DNA of 64,000 nucleotides from Flexivirga oryzae (GTDB lineage Bacteria > Actinomycetota > Actinomycetes > Actinomycetales > Dermatophilaceae). Numbering within the stretch: the first letter of the stretch is position 1; each line of letters opens with the position of its first letter. Made by a program: the position numbers and the translations under genes. The stretch is taken from contig NZ_JACHVQ010000005.1 in the NCBI RefSeq assembly GCF_014190805.1, positions 1-64,000 of the forward strand, in the 5' to 3' direction. The notes under the pieces were generated by a model, which saw only the letters and a list, made by a program, of their open reading frames with translations, was not told the DNA's origin and did not search any database. This document shows, piece after piece, positions 8,483 to 17,181 of the stretch.

Positions 8483-8603
8483 GCGGACCGACCTGCTGAA
8501 ACCGTGCCACGCCTCGGTGAAATCGCCGCGAAACCACGGTGAAAGCGGCCGTTCCTAGCGTTCTGCGCAGACCGATCGTCCCCGCAGACCCCAGGAGGCA
8601 GCC

Positions 8604-10076
8604 ATGACGGACACCCTCGTCGCCCCGGAAACACCCACCGAACCACCCAGCACCCGCACCTACCCCTCGATCCGCGCCGCGTGGATCCCGCTGGCCGCAC
8701 TGTGCCTGGCCTTCTTCGTCGAGATGGTCGACAACACCCTGCTGTCGATCGCCCTGCCGACCATCGGCCGCGACCTCGGCAGCGGTACCACCGCGCTGCA
8801 GTGGGTCACCAGCGCCTACTCGCTGACCTTCGGCGGCCTGCTGCTGACCGCCGGCTCGGTCGCCGACCGATTCGGCCGGCGCCGGGTGCTGCTCGCCGGG
8901 CTCGGCCTCTTCGGGCTGCTCAGCCTCGGCGTCATACTCGTGCGCTCCACCGGCGAACTCATCGCGCTGCGCGCCGCGCTCGGGGTCGCGGCGGCCGCCA
9001 TGGCACCGATCACCAACTCGCTGGTCTTCCGCCTCTTCGACAAGCAGGAGCTGCGGATGCGGGCGATGACGGTGATGATCGTCGTCGGCATGTCCGGCTT
9101 CATCCTCGGTCCGCTACTCGGCGGCACCGCGCTGGCCCACGTCGCGTGGCAGTGGCTACTGCTGGTCAACGCACCCATCGCCCTGGTCGCCTGCCTCGGG
9201 GTCTGGCGCGGCGTCGCCGCCGACCGGCGCGAGGACCTCACCGACGACCGGCTCGACCTGCCGGGCGCGGCGCTGAGCATCACGATGATCGGCCTCGCGT
9301 GCTACTCGCTCACCAGCGGCGTCGACCACGGCTGGCTCTCCGCGCTCACCCTCGGCTCCATCGCGGGCGCCGTGCTCGCCGCTGTCGCCTGGGTATGGCG
9401 CGAGCGCACCGGCAAGGCACCCATGCTCGACCTGTCCGTCCTGTCCAACGGCACCGTCCGCGGCGCGATCATCGCGCAGATCGGCACCGCGATCGCCATG
9501 GCCGCAGTGATGTTCGGGCTGATCCTGCACTTCCAGTACGCCTACGGGTGGAGCCCGGTGCGGGCCGGCCTGGCGAACCTGCCGATGATCGTCACGATGC
9601 TGCTCGCGACCCCGCTGCCGGAGTGGCTCGGCAAGCGGTTCGGCCATCGCAGCGCGTGCCTGGTCGGCGCCGCCTGCCTCGCCGGCTCGCTGGCGGGTAT
9701 GGCGTGGGGCGTCGAGCACGGGTATGTCGCCATCGCGATCTCGATGGTCGTGATGACCGTCGGCCTGCGCACGGTCATGACCATCTGCGCGGTGGCGCTC
9801 GTCGACGCGATGCCGGAGAACCGCACCTCGATCGGCACCGCCCTCAACGACACCGCGCAGGAGGTCGGCACCAGCGTCGGCACCGCGATCGTCGGCACCC
9901 TCATCGCCGCACTCGTCACCGCAACGCTCCCGGCGGGTGTGTGGAGCAGCGACCTGGTGGCCTCGTTCTTCCACGGTGAGCGGATCACCTACGCGATCCT
10001 GGCCGCCGTCGTCGGCTGCATCGCGGCCGTCGGTGCCCTCACACTCACCGACTCGCACAGCGTCGAGGAGAACTGA
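8604..10076 (+). CDS. MFS transporter, DHA2 (EmrB/QacA-like) family
   Basis: The 490-residue protein has the 14-TM pattern with FFVEMVDNTLLSIALPTIG in TM1, AGSVADRFGRRRV (motif A) and a GPLLGG segment (motif C). It is a cytoplasmic-membrane drug or metabolite proton antiporter. The ATG at 8604 is preceded by AGGAGG. Upstream, TAGCGT at about 8556 could be a -10. It is monocistronic. Confidence 0.88.
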   Translation: MTDTLVAPETPTEPPSTRTYPSIRAAWIPLAALCLAFFVEMVDNTLLSIALPTIGRDLGSGTTALQWVTSAYSLTFGGLLLTAGSVADRFGRRRVLLAGLGLFGLLSLGVILVRSTGELIALRAALGVAAAAMAPITNSLVFRLFDKQELRMRAMTVMIVVGMSGFILGPLLGGTALAHVAWQWLLLVNAPIALVACLGVWRGVAADRREDLTDDRLDLPGAALSITMIGLACYSLTSGVDHGWLSALTLGSIAGAVLAAVAWVWRERTGKAPMLDLSVLSNGTVRGAIIAQIGTAIAMAAVMFGLILHFQYAYGWSPVRAGLANLPMIVTMLLATPLPEWLGKRFGHRSACLVGAACLAGSLAGMAWGVEHGYVAIAISMVVMTVGLRTVMTICAVALVDAMPENRTSIGTALNDTAQEVGTSVGTAIVGTLIAALVTATLPAGVWSSDLVASFFHGERITYAILAAVVGCIAAVGALTLTDSHSVEEN

Positions 10077-10146
10077 GCGGCGACGATCGCCGGTGCTGCC
10101 AGGTGGCGGGTGTCCGGCGGGGTCGGTCCCGCCGGGGAATCCAAGG

Positions 10147-10152
10147 TAGGCT
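10147..10152 (+). promoter_or_regulatory. Possible -10 of the cold-shock gene
   Basis: TAGGCT fits the actinobacterial TANNNT -10 consensus and would give a 5' leader of about 160 nt, as is usual for csp genes. No good -35 is visible. The rest of 10077-10320 shows no other feature. Confidence 0.3.
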
Positions 10153-10320
10153 TGATCCCGGTCGGCAGTTGTTCCTTCACGTCTTGAGCGCGCTGGATGC
10201 ATGCAGCGCTCGACGCAAAGGCACCGACGAGTCCATGTCGGAAGCTCGCAACGTCGATGTGTGGCCCCGAGATTCGCGCACCGTGTGCGACTCGGAAGAA
10301 ACCTGGAGGGAATCGCCAAC

Positions 10321-10524
10321 ATGGCAACAGGCACCGTCAAGTGGTTCAACGCAGAAAAGGGCTTCGGCTTCATCGCACCGGAGGATGGCAGCCCGGACGT
10401 CTTCGTCCACTTCTCTGCGATCAGTGGCAGCGGCTACCGCTCGCTGGACGAGAACCAGCGCGTGGAGTTCGACTCGACGCAGGGTCAGAAGGGCCCGCAG
10501 GCCGAGAACGTTCGCCCGCTCTGA
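10321..10524 (+). CDS. cspA: Cold-shock protein (CspA family)
   Basis: The 67-residue product is a single cold-shock domain that binds single-stranded RNA/DNA as a chaperone. The RNA-binding motifs RNP1 (KGFGFI, about 16-21) and RNP2 (VFVHF, about 31-35) are intact. The ATG at 10321 is preceded by GGAGGGAA. A strong hairpin terminator follows. Confidence 0.96.
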   Translation: MATGTVKWFNAEKGFGFIAPEDGSPDVFVHFSAISGSGYRSLDENQRVEFDSTQGQKGPQAENVRPL

Positions 10525-10540
10525 TCGGCTGAAGCACCGA

Positions 10541-10579
10541 GAACGGGCGCACCCGGGACTGTCCCGGGTGCGCCCGTTC
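10541..10579 (+). terminator. Terminator after cspA
   Basis: A 19-bp perfect inverted repeat (10541-10559 and 10561-10579), so the tip bases form the loop. It sits 16 nt after the stop codon and separates cspA from the convergent decayed methyltransferase. Confidence 0.85.
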
Positions 10580-10586
10580 TGCATGC

Positions 10587-11008
10587 TCAGCACGCCTCGT
10601 CGCGCGCACACCGCAGGATCAGATAGCGCGGCACCTCCGCCGCCGGCTCGATCACCGCCACGAGGCGAAGCCCGGCCCGCAGCACAGGTCGTCGATGTCC
10701 ATCAGGGCCATGTTCGAGACCACACCGTCGAACGGTTCGCCGTCCCACCAGTCGGTGGTGGTCGCGTCCCCGTGGCGGTAACGCACGCTGCCCGTGGCGG
10801 CATGCCGGAGCATCTCCGCTGACGCGTCGACCGCGGTGACATCGGCGCCGCGTTCGGCGAGTGCCCGGCTCACCGCGCCGACGCCGCACGCCAGGTCCAG
10901 GACACGCCGGCCGGTCAGGTCGTCGGGCAGGTACGGGAGACAGACCGGGACCCAGTCCCGGGTGGCGTCGGCGTACCACGGGGCGACCGCGTCATACCGA
11001 GTCTGCAT
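10587..11008 (-). pseudogene. SAM-dependent methyltransferase, internally deleted and frameshifted
   Basis: From 11008 the frame encodes a class I methyltransferase N-terminus (MQTRYDAVAPWYADA, then motif I LDLACGVGAVS and DVTAVDASAEML), ending after about 105 normal residues at NMALMDIDDL. It then shifts frame and stops at 10652. In the next frame, DNA from about 10680 to 10587 encodes AGLRLVAVIEPAAEVP and RYLILRC, which looks like the usual C-terminus of the same family. The middle of the protein (roughly 90-100 residues) is missing, so an internal deletion that also changed frame has probably inactivated the gene. Confidence 0.75.
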
Positions 11009-11052
11009 GCGCCGAGCCTACGGCGGCTCGCCCCGGTGTGATCCGTGGTGGC

Positions 11053-11451
11053 TCAGACGATCTCGATCTCACAGGTGACGCCGGGCGCCCTGCTGAGGCG
11101 AGCATCAGCGGTGATCAACGGAATCCCCAGCCGGGTGGCGAGGGCGACGTGGAGCGCGTCGTAGAAACTCACATTTGCCCGCAACTCCCAGGCAAGGTCG
11201 GCGAGTGGCCCAGTGTGGGGGTAGCGGTGTTCGATCAAGGCGCCGGCGGCCTGCAGGGCGGCCGTCGCTTCCGCCCCGCTGATCCGCCCGGACAGCTCAT
11301 GGCGGCGCAGGACGTTGCCGACCTCGGCGTCGATCAGGTGCGGTGCGTGCAAGCGGAGGCCGGGCAGCCGTTCCCGCAGCCGGTCGGCAGCGTCCGTCTT
11401 GCCGACCAGAGCCATGACCAATGCGGACGCGTCGAGCGCACAGTCGGTCAC
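11053..11451 (-). CDS. vapC: VapC-type PIN-domain toxin (ribonuclease)
   Basis: The 132-residue PIN protein has the acidic Mg-binding quartet Asp7 (LDASALV), Glu43, Asp98 (FYDALHVALA) and Asp116 (LITADARL). VapC toxins cleave tRNA or rRNA and are neutralised by the cognate antitoxin. The start overlaps the antitoxin stop (ATGA), so the pair is co-translated with the antitoxin first. Confidence 0.92.
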   Translation of the reverse strand: MTDCALDASALVMALVGKTDAADRLRERLPGLRLHAPHLIDAEVGNVLRRHELSGRISGAEATAALQAAGALIEHRYPHTGPLADLAWELRANVSFYDALHVALATRLGIPLITADARLSRAPGVTCEIEIV

Positions 11452-11684
11452 CGGCGCTCGTCGGCGAGGTCGGCCAGGACGGACTCCCTGGTGGCTCCAG
11501 GGGTGTCGCTCTCGGCGCGAACCTGCTCCATCCGCGCCAGGATCTCCTCGGTGGTCGGCCGGTTTGCCAGATCCACGACGGCATCGCGCATGTAGGACTG
11601 GATCGAGCGCCCTGAAGCACGTGCGCGCTTGCGGATCACCTCGTAGACGTCCTCGGGGATCTCGCGGATCTGGATCGTGGCCAT
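11448..11684 (-). CDS. vapB: VapB-type (FitA-like RHH) antitoxin
   Basis: The 78-residue protein starts MATIQIREIPEDVYEVI and continues with a ribbon-helix-helix (residues about 3-42) of the FitA/VapB type, followed by an acidic C-terminal tail that would occupy the toxin cleft. Three AGCGCT palindromes lie at and just upstream of its start codon and probably form its autoregulatory operator. Confidence 0.9.
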   Translation of the reverse strand: MATIQIREIPEDVYEVIRKRARASGRSIQSYMRDAVVDLANRPTTEEILARMEQVRAESDTPGATRESVLADLADERR

Positions 11685-11709
11685 AGCGCTATTTTAGCGC
11701 TACAGCGCT
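11685..11709 (-). promoter_or_regulatory. Probable VapB operator: three AGCGCT palindromes
   Basis: AGCGCT occurs at 11685-11690, 11696-11701 and 11704-11709, the first two as the longer palindrome TAGCGCTA. The spacing is 11 and 8 nt. The first copy directly abuts the vapB start codon, and the last overlaps the stop codon of the upstream AAA ATPase gene. Repeated short palindromes are the usual binding sites of ribbon-helix-helix antitoxins. Confidence 0.7.
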
Positions 11710-13210
11710 AATCTCGATAGCGACGCCGTGCGTGCGGCGCGTAGGCGAACCAGCCGTAGCTCGCACCCGGCGCCACCCCGGGAGTCGGCCCCTCGACGGG
11801 TGCACCGTCCTCGTCGTCCGTGTCGTCGGCCTCGTGGTCGCCGAGCCCGAGCAGCGAGCGCGTCACCGACTGGGACTGATCCAGCAGGTCGTCCAGAGCG
11901 GTGTGTATGTCGTGCGCCGACACCCGGTCCGCGCGCCCTTCCTCGGCGGCGGCCAGGACGGCCCGGCGGATCAGCTCCTTCAGGAACGACGCGGTCACCC
12001 CGTCGGTGCGGTCGACAACCCGCGCACGGTCGTCCTCGGGTAACCCGGCGAGGACGTCAGCGCCATACAGCTCCAGCAGTCTCGCCCGGGCCGGTCCGTC
12101 GGGCCGGGCGATCTCGACGGCGACGTCGACCCGCCCCGGTCGCTGCACCAACGCCCGCTCGAGGACCTCGGCCCGGTTGGTGGTGAGGACGAAGAGCAGG
12201 TCACTGTCGGCGGCCGACCCGTCCATGGCCTCCAGCAGTGCGAAGAGCACCGGATTGTGCTGCCCGTACTCCCGGTCCTCGGCGACGAGGTCCACATCCT
12301 CCAGCACGACCACGCTGGGCGCGAGCTCCCGGGCCAGCCCGGCGACCGCGCTCACCGAGTGCAGCGCCTCGCCCTGCAACAGCAGGCGGGTCGCGTCGGG
12401 GCGCCGGCCGATCAGGTAGCGCACGGTGTGCGTCTTGCCGGTGCCCGGAGGCCCGAAGAGCAGGAGCCCGCGCTTGAGGTGCTGCCCGGCGTCGCGCAGC
12501 GTCTGCGCGTGGGCGGTGATACCCAGCGCGTGCCGGTCGACGCGGCCGAGCACCTCCTCCGGCAGGATCACGTCCTCGCGTGCCACCGGCGGAAGTTGCA
12601 CGAAGGACAGCGAGAGACCGCCCATCCGATTGCTCTCCACCACGATGGACTGCCCGCGAAAGACGTTGAGCTCGCTGCGAAGCCGATCGATGTCGGACAG
12701 CAGCGCCTGCGCCGCCCCGGTGTCGACCCCGGCGACCTCGATGCGCACGTCGGGCTCCTCGTGCGGCTGCGGGCCGTTCACCAGCAGGGCGTACGTGCCG
12801 CACGGGTCGCGGACGAGCAACAGCGCACGCTTCCAGCAGGCGAGGGTCTGCCCGGGCCCGCTCGCCAGGTCGATGACGTCGGGCGACCCGGTACGCAGGG
12901 GTGGTAGGCCGTCACCGGAGAGCAGCTCACCGAGCCCGAAGCTGGAGAAATGGCGTGGTGACGACAATCCGACGACGGTGACTTCGCGGCCGTCCTGCCG
13001 GCGCCACACATCCAGGGCCCGCTGCAGGTTGACGTGCTCGACGGGGCTCCACTCGCGACTGATCACCGAATGGTCGGTGCCGCCCAGGTGCTCGTGCAGC
13101 TGGTCGATCACCGGTGGATTGCGGCGTTCGGACACCTCCTGTGTCCACTCCATGAAGGCCTGGAAGTCGCGCGCGAACTGCTGCGCCTGCTGCTGTTGAT
13201 CCCCCGTCAT
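11708..13210 (-). CDS. AAA-family ATPase
   Basis: The 500-residue protein has an N-terminal region of about 240 residues that I do not recognise. A canonical AAA module follows: Walker A GPPGTGKT at 253-260, Walker B VVVLEDVD at 300-307, sensor-1 TTN at 343-345 and arginine-finger-type residues R357/R360 in VQRPGR. The C-terminus is acidic (DEADDTDDEDG-like) then basic. The single AAA module suggests a hexameric remodelling ATPase of the cytoplasm; the target is unknown. The gene lies upstream of vapBC on the same strand, with its stop inside the vapB operator. Confidence 0.83.
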   Translation of the reverse strand: MTGDQQQQAQQFARDFQAFMEWTQEVSERRNPPVIDQLHEHLGGTDHSVISREWSPVEHVNLQRALDVWRRQDGREVTVVGLSSPRHFSSFGLGELLSGDGLPPLRTGSPDVIDLASGPGQTLACWKRALLLVRDPCGTYALLVNGPQPHEEPDVRIEVAGVDTGAAQALLSDIDRLRSELNVFRGQSIVVESNRMGGLSLSFVQLPPVAREDVILPEEVLGRVDRHALGITAHAQTLRDAGQHLKRGLLLFGPPGTGKTHTVRYLIGRRPDATRLLLQGEALHSVSAVAGLARELAPSVVVLEDVDLVAEDREYGQHNPVLFALLEAMDGSAADSDLLFVLTTNRAEVLERALVQRPGRVDVAVEIARPDGPARARLLELYGADVLAGLPEDDRARVVDRTDGVTASFLKELIRRAVLAAAEEGRADRVSAHDIHTALDDLLDQSQSVTRSLLGLGDHEADDTDDEDGAPVEGPTPGVAPGASYGWFAYAPHARRRYRD

Positions 13211-13235
13211 TCCCGCAGCATAGGCCCAGCCGCCG

Positions 13236-15143
13236 TCACCGCACGATGGGCGCCGTGATCAGCTCGTCGGGCACACCGAGTGCGTCGACGAGGGTCGTCA
13301 CCTGCGGCCGCAGCTCCTGGCACAGGGCGTTCACCGCGGCCGTGACGGCGCGGCTGCGGCCGGTGGTGAGCCGGCCGTGCTCGAGGAACCACGCCTTGTC
13401 CTGCTCGATCGAGCCGAGGGCGTAGAGGATGAGGACGCGCTCGAGCAGATCCTTGCTTGCGCCGTCCGGTATGCCCTGCTGCGCCTCGACCGCGTCCTCC
13501 AGCACGCACCGGTCGATGTGCGTACGGGCGGCGAGGAGGACGTGGTCCTGAGCCTGGTTGAAGAGTTCGAACGCGTTGTCCTTGGTGGCTTTCCGTAGCC
13601 GGTTGCCGAGCGTCTCCAGCACGTGGTCGGCGCGCTGTTCGAACATCGACACGGCCCAGGGCAGGCTGTCCGTCGCGGACTCGTCGTCGCGTCCGGTCGC
13701 CGCGTCGATCAGCCGCTGGATGCCGGCGCGTCCGGTCGTGCGCTCGACGATCCGCCCGCCGACCTGCCCGGCGATCTTGCCCACCATGCCGGGCACGTCG
13801 AGGTCACCCCACATCGCCTGGTAGTCGGTGAGCAGACCCTTGGCAGCCAGTTGCAGCAGCACGGTGTTGTCGCCCTCGAACGTCGTGAAGACGTCGACGT
13901 CGGCGCGCAGTTGGGTCAGCTGGTTCTCGGCCATGTAGCCCGCCCCGCCGCACGCCTCACGGCAGGCCTGGATCGTGTCGAGTGCGTGCCACGTGGTGAC
14001 CGCCTTCAGACCCGCGACCCGGGACTCCAACTCGCGCTGGCCCTCGACGTCGCGCTCGGCGTCGGCCGGCCCGCCCTGCAGCTCCTGCAGACGCTCGGTG
14101 ACGGCGTTCTGCGCGAAGCTGAGCGCGACCGATTTCGCCAGCCGGGGGAGCAGTTTGCGTTGGTGCGCAAGGTAATCCAGCACGACGATCTCGTCCTGGT
14201 CCTCCGTGGCGGAGAACTGGCGTCGCGTGGTGCCGTAGCGCAACGCGATCGCCAGCGCCTTCTTCGCCGCCGCCCCGGAGCCGCCGCCCACACACACCCG
14301 GCCGCGCACCAGGGTGCCGAGCATGGTGAAGAAGCGACGGTTCGGGTTGTCGATGTCCGAGACGTAGCGGTGGGCGTCGTCGATGTCCCCGAAGGCGCCC
14401 AGCAGGTTGTCCTTCGGCACCCGCACGTGGTCGAACGCGAAGGTGCCGTTGTCCACGCCGGGCAGCCCGCCCTTGGGGCCGTTGTCACCGATCGTCACGC
14501 CGGGCAACGGTTCTCCCGACTCGTCCCGCACCGGAACGAGCACCGCGTGCACACCGTGCTCGCCGTCACCGGTGACCAGCTGGGCGAAGACGACCGCCAT
14601 CCGCGCGTCGCGCGCCGCATTGCCGATGTAGGTCTTGACGGCGCTCTCGGTCGGTGTGTCGACGACCAGTTCGCGGGTCCGTTCGTCATACGTCGCAGTG
14701 GTTTCCAGTGCCTGCACGTTGCTGCCGTGGCCGACCTCGGTCATCGCGAAGGAGCCGAGCAGCTGCGCGGTCATGATGTCCTCGAGGTATGCCGCGTGGT
14801 GGCGTCGCGTGCCGAGGCGGGCCACGGCGCCGCCGAAGAGACCGAACTGCACGCCGGTCTTCACCAGTAGGGACAGGTCGCCGTACGCCTGCATCTCGAA
14901 GAGGACGCAGGAGGCGGCGTAGTCGAGTTCACCGCCGAACTCAGCGGGGAATCCCACTCGGCCATAACCCAATTCGGCGATCTTGAGCAGGGACTCGGTG
15001 GTGCGGGCGCGGTGTTCCTCGATCGTCAGGCCCGGTGGTGCGAGCATCACGTCGGCGGGCAGCTCGGTGCGGGCCCGCCGGCGGAGGTCGATCCACCGGC
15101 CGTCGAGGACGTCGCGGAGCTCGTCCGCGATGGGGTCTGTCAT
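13236..15143 (-). CDS. Acyl-CoA oxidase/dehydrogenase (long form)
   Basis: The 635-residue flavoprotein has an acyl-CoA dehydrogenase core. FAMTEVGHGSNV marks the middle-domain flavin/substrate segment, and an ACOX-like C-terminal extension follows with the helical segment ACREACGGAGYMAENQLTQL. Such proteins introduce the trans-2 double bond in fatty-acyl-CoA during beta-oxidation. Whether it is an oxidase or a dehydrogenase cannot be told from sequence. Its start overlaps the tetR stop (ATGA), so it is the second gene of a tetR-acyl-CoA oxidase operon, divergent from thiolase-fabG-maoC. A similar arrangement occurs around fadE5-fadA2-fabG4-htdX of Mycobacterium. Confidence 0.88.
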   Translation of the reverse strand: MTDPIADELRDVLDGRWIDLRRRARTELPADVMLAPPGLTIEEHRARTTESLLKIAELGYGRVGFPAEFGGELDYAASCVLFEMQAYGDLSLLVKTGVQFGLFGGAVARLGTRRHHAAYLEDIMTAQLLGSFAMTEVGHGSNVQALETTATYDERTRELVVDTPTESAVKTYIGNAARDARMAVVFAQLVTGDGEHGVHAVLVPVRDESGEPLPGVTIGDNGPKGGLPGVDNGTFAFDHVRVPKDNLLGAFGDIDDAHRYVSDIDNPNRRFFTMLGTLVRGRVCVGGGSGAAAKKALAIALRYGTTRRQFSATEDQDEIVVLDYLAHQRKLLPRLAKSVALSFAQNAVTERLQELQGGPADAERDVEGQRELESRVAGLKAVTTWHALDTIQACREACGGAGYMAENQLTQLRADVDVFTTFEGDNTVLLQLAAKGLLTDYQAMWGDLDVPGMVGKIAGQVGGRIVERTTGRAGIQRLIDAATGRDDESATDSLPWAVSMFEQRADHVLETLGNRLRKATKDNAFELFNQAQDHVLLAARTHIDRCVLEDAVEAQQGIPDGASKDLLERVLILYALGSIEQDKAWFLEHGRLTTGRSRAVTAAVNALCQELRPQVTTLVDALGVPDELITAPIVR

Positions 15144-15820
15144 GTCGTACTCCTGGAGTCGAGGCCGAGTGCGCCGGACAAGCCGTAGGTGGCGAACTCG
15201 GCGAGATGTCGGACGACCACCTCACGCGGTGGTCGGTCGGGGTCGGCCAGCCACCGGTCGGCCGACTCGCGGACGAAGCCGATCAGGCCGTGCGCCCAGA
15301 TGCGGGCCGCGGTGACAGGCTGGCCTGCTGCCTGCAACGCCTCGGCGAAGATCGGTTGCAGCACCCCGGCGATGGTGTCGCTGATGCCGATGACCGGGTC
15401 GTCCTCGGGGGAGACGTTCAGTGCGGGTCGACGGACCACGAAGCGGTAGACCTCGGGGTCCCGCTCGACCTGGGTGAAATAGCTGTCGATGACCGCCTCG
15501 ATGACGGCCCGGGTGTCGCCGGTGAACGGTGTGCCGGCCGAGTCGCCGGCTGCGTCGAGCACCTGCTGCAGATCGCCGAGGACGTTGTTGTCGACGCTGG
15601 CGCAGACCGCGAGGTAGAGACCCAGCCGGTCGCCGAAGTGCCGGTAGATGACCGTCTTGCTGGTGCCCGCCTCGGCGGCGATCTCGTCCATGCCGACGGT
15701 CGCGCCGTGTTCCCGGATCGCCTTGATCGCGGCCTCGGTGAGCTCGCGGCGCCGCTGCTCGCGGTGCGCGGTCCAGCGGGCGTCGCGACCGTCGATCCGG
15801 GTGTCCTGCGGGGTCGTCAT
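15140..15820 (-). CDS. TetR-family transcriptional regulator
   Basis: The 226-residue protein has an N-terminal TetR helix-turn-helix at about residues 25-72 (EIAAEAGTSKTVIYRHFGD). The C-terminal ligand domain fits regulators of fatty-acid degradation that respond to acyl-CoA. It is transcribed divergently from the thiolase operon and is coupled to the acyl-CoA oxidase gene, so it very probably represses both. Confidence 0.9.
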   Translation of the reverse strand: MTTPQDTRIDGRDARWTAHREQRRRELTEAAIKAIREHGATVGMDEIAAEAGTSKTVIYRHFGDRLGLYLAVCASVDNNVLGDLQQVLDAAGDSAGTPFTGDTRAVIEAVIDSYFTQVERDPEVYRFVVRRPALNVSPEDDPVIGISDTIAGVLQPIFAEALQAAGQPVTAARIWAHGLIGFVRESADRWLADPDRPPREVVVRHLAEFATYGLSGALGLDSRSTT

Positions 15821-15829
15821 GACAGGGAC

Positions 15830-15867
15830 GATACCCGAAACGCGCTGTACCTGCTACTCTCGGTATC
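15830..15867. promoter_or_regulatory. Possible TetR operator in the tetR/thiolase divergent region
   Basis: GATACCCGA at 15830-15838 and TCGGTATC at 15860-15867 form an imperfect inverted repeat 21 nt apart in the 80-bp divergent region. TACTCT at 15855-15860 could be a -10 for the thiolase. The assignment is tentative because the arms are further apart than in a typical TetR site. Confidence 0.3.
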
Positions 15868-15900
15868 GGTAATTCTTCACCAACCTCGGAGCAGATCTTG

Positions 15901-17181
15901 ATGACGACGACTCGTGACGTCTATGTCCTCGGCGGCAACCGCATCCCGTTCGTGCGGTCCGGCGGCAAATACCTCAAAGCGCCCAACCAGGACATGCTGA
16001 CGTCGGCGCTCGACGGCCTGGTCTCCCGCTTCGGCCTGGCCGGGGAGCGACTCGGCGAGGTGGCCGCCGGCGCGGTGCTGAAGCACTCGCGCGACTTCAA
16101 CCTGACCCGCGAGTCGGTGCTCGGGTCCCACCTGTCGCCGACCACCCCCGCGTATGACGTGCAGCAGGCGTGCGGCACCGGCCTGGAGGCGGCCGTCCTC
16201 GTCGCCAACAAGATCGCCCTCGGCCAGATCGACTCCGGCATCGCCGGCGGCACCGACACCACCTCGGATGCGCCGCTGGCGGTGAACGACTCGCTGCGTC
16301 GCACGCTGATGAAGCTCAACTACGCCAAGACACCGCAGCAACGGATCTCCGCACTGACCAAGATCCGCCCCGGTCAGCTCGCGCCGGACCAGCCGAGCAA
16401 CGGTGAGCCGCGCACCGGCCTGTCGATGGGCGAGCACCAGGCGATCACCACCAAGGAGTGGGGCATCACTCGCGAAGCGCAGGACGAACTGGCCGCCGCC
16501 AGTCACCAGCACCTCGCCGCGGCCTACGAGCGTGGCTTCTTCGACGACCTGCTGACGCCATACCTCGGGGTCACCCGGGACAACAACCTGCGCCCCGACA
16601 GCACACCGGAGAAGCTGGCCAAGCTGAAGCCGGTGTTCGGCAAGGGCGAGGGCGCCACCATGACGGCCGGCAACTCGACACCGCTCACCGACGGCGCCTC
16701 GGTGGTGCTGCTCGGCTCCAAGGAGTGGGCCGAGGAGCACCGCATCACCCCGCTCGCGCGCTTCGTCGACGCCGAGACCGCGGCGGTCGACTACGTCACC
16801 GGGAACGAAGGCCTGCTGATGGCACCGCCCTACGCGATCGCGCGGCTGTTGCAGCGGGGCGGCCTGACCCTGCAGGACTTCGACTTCTACGAGTTCCACG
16901 AGGCGTTCGCCTCCACCGTGCTGTGTCACCTGGCGGCGCTCGCGAGCGACGAGTTCTGCAAGGACAAGCTCGGTCTGGACGCCCCGCTCGGTGAGATCGA
17001 CCGCACCAAGCTCAACGTCAACGGGTCCTCGCTCGCTGCCGGGCACCCCTTCGCGGCGACCGGTGGGCGCATCGTCGCCTCGACCGCGAAGATGTTGCAC
17101 GAGAAGGGATCCGGCCGGGCCCTCATTTCCATCTGCGCCGCCGGTGGCAACGGCGTCGTGGCGATCCTGGAGGCAGCATGA
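15901..17181 (+). CDS. Acetyl-CoA C-acyltransferase (thiolase, FadA/FadI-like)
   Basis: The 426-residue thiolase catalyses the last step of beta-oxidation, splitting 3-ketoacyl-CoA with CoA. The nucleophile Cys91 (QQACGTGLEAA), His382 (GHPFAATGG) and Cys412 (ICAAGGNG) are all present. ATG 15901 was taken over the adjacent in-frame TTG 15898. The stop overlaps the next start (ATGA), coupling it to the FabG-like reductase. The order matches fadA2-fabG4 of mycobacteria. Confidence 0.93.
   Translation: MTTTRDVYVLGGNRIPFVRSGGKYLKAPNQDMLTSALDGLVSRFGLAGERLGEVAAGAVLKHSRDFNLTRESVLGSHLSPTTPAYDVQQACGTGLEAAVLVANKIALGQIDSGIAGGTDTTSDAPLAVNDSLRRTLMKLNYAKTPQQRISALTKIRPGQLAPDQPSNGEPRTGLSMGEHQAITTKEWGITREAQDELAAASHQHLAAAYERGFFDDLLTPYLGVTRDNNLRPDSTPEKLAKLKPVFGKGEGATMTAGNSTPLTDGASVVLLGSKEWAEEHRITPLARFVDAETAAVDYVTGNEGLLMAPPYAIARLLQRGGLTLQDFDFYEFHEAFASTVLCHLAALASDEFCKDKLGLDAPLGEIDRTKLNVNGSSLAAGHPFAATGGRIVASTAKMLHEKGSGRALISICAAGGNGVVAILEAA

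Noticed and set aside
13623..14870. 415-residue open frame opposite the acyl-CoA oxidase
   Set aside because: Lies wholly within a well-supported gene on the other strand and has no recognisable domain.
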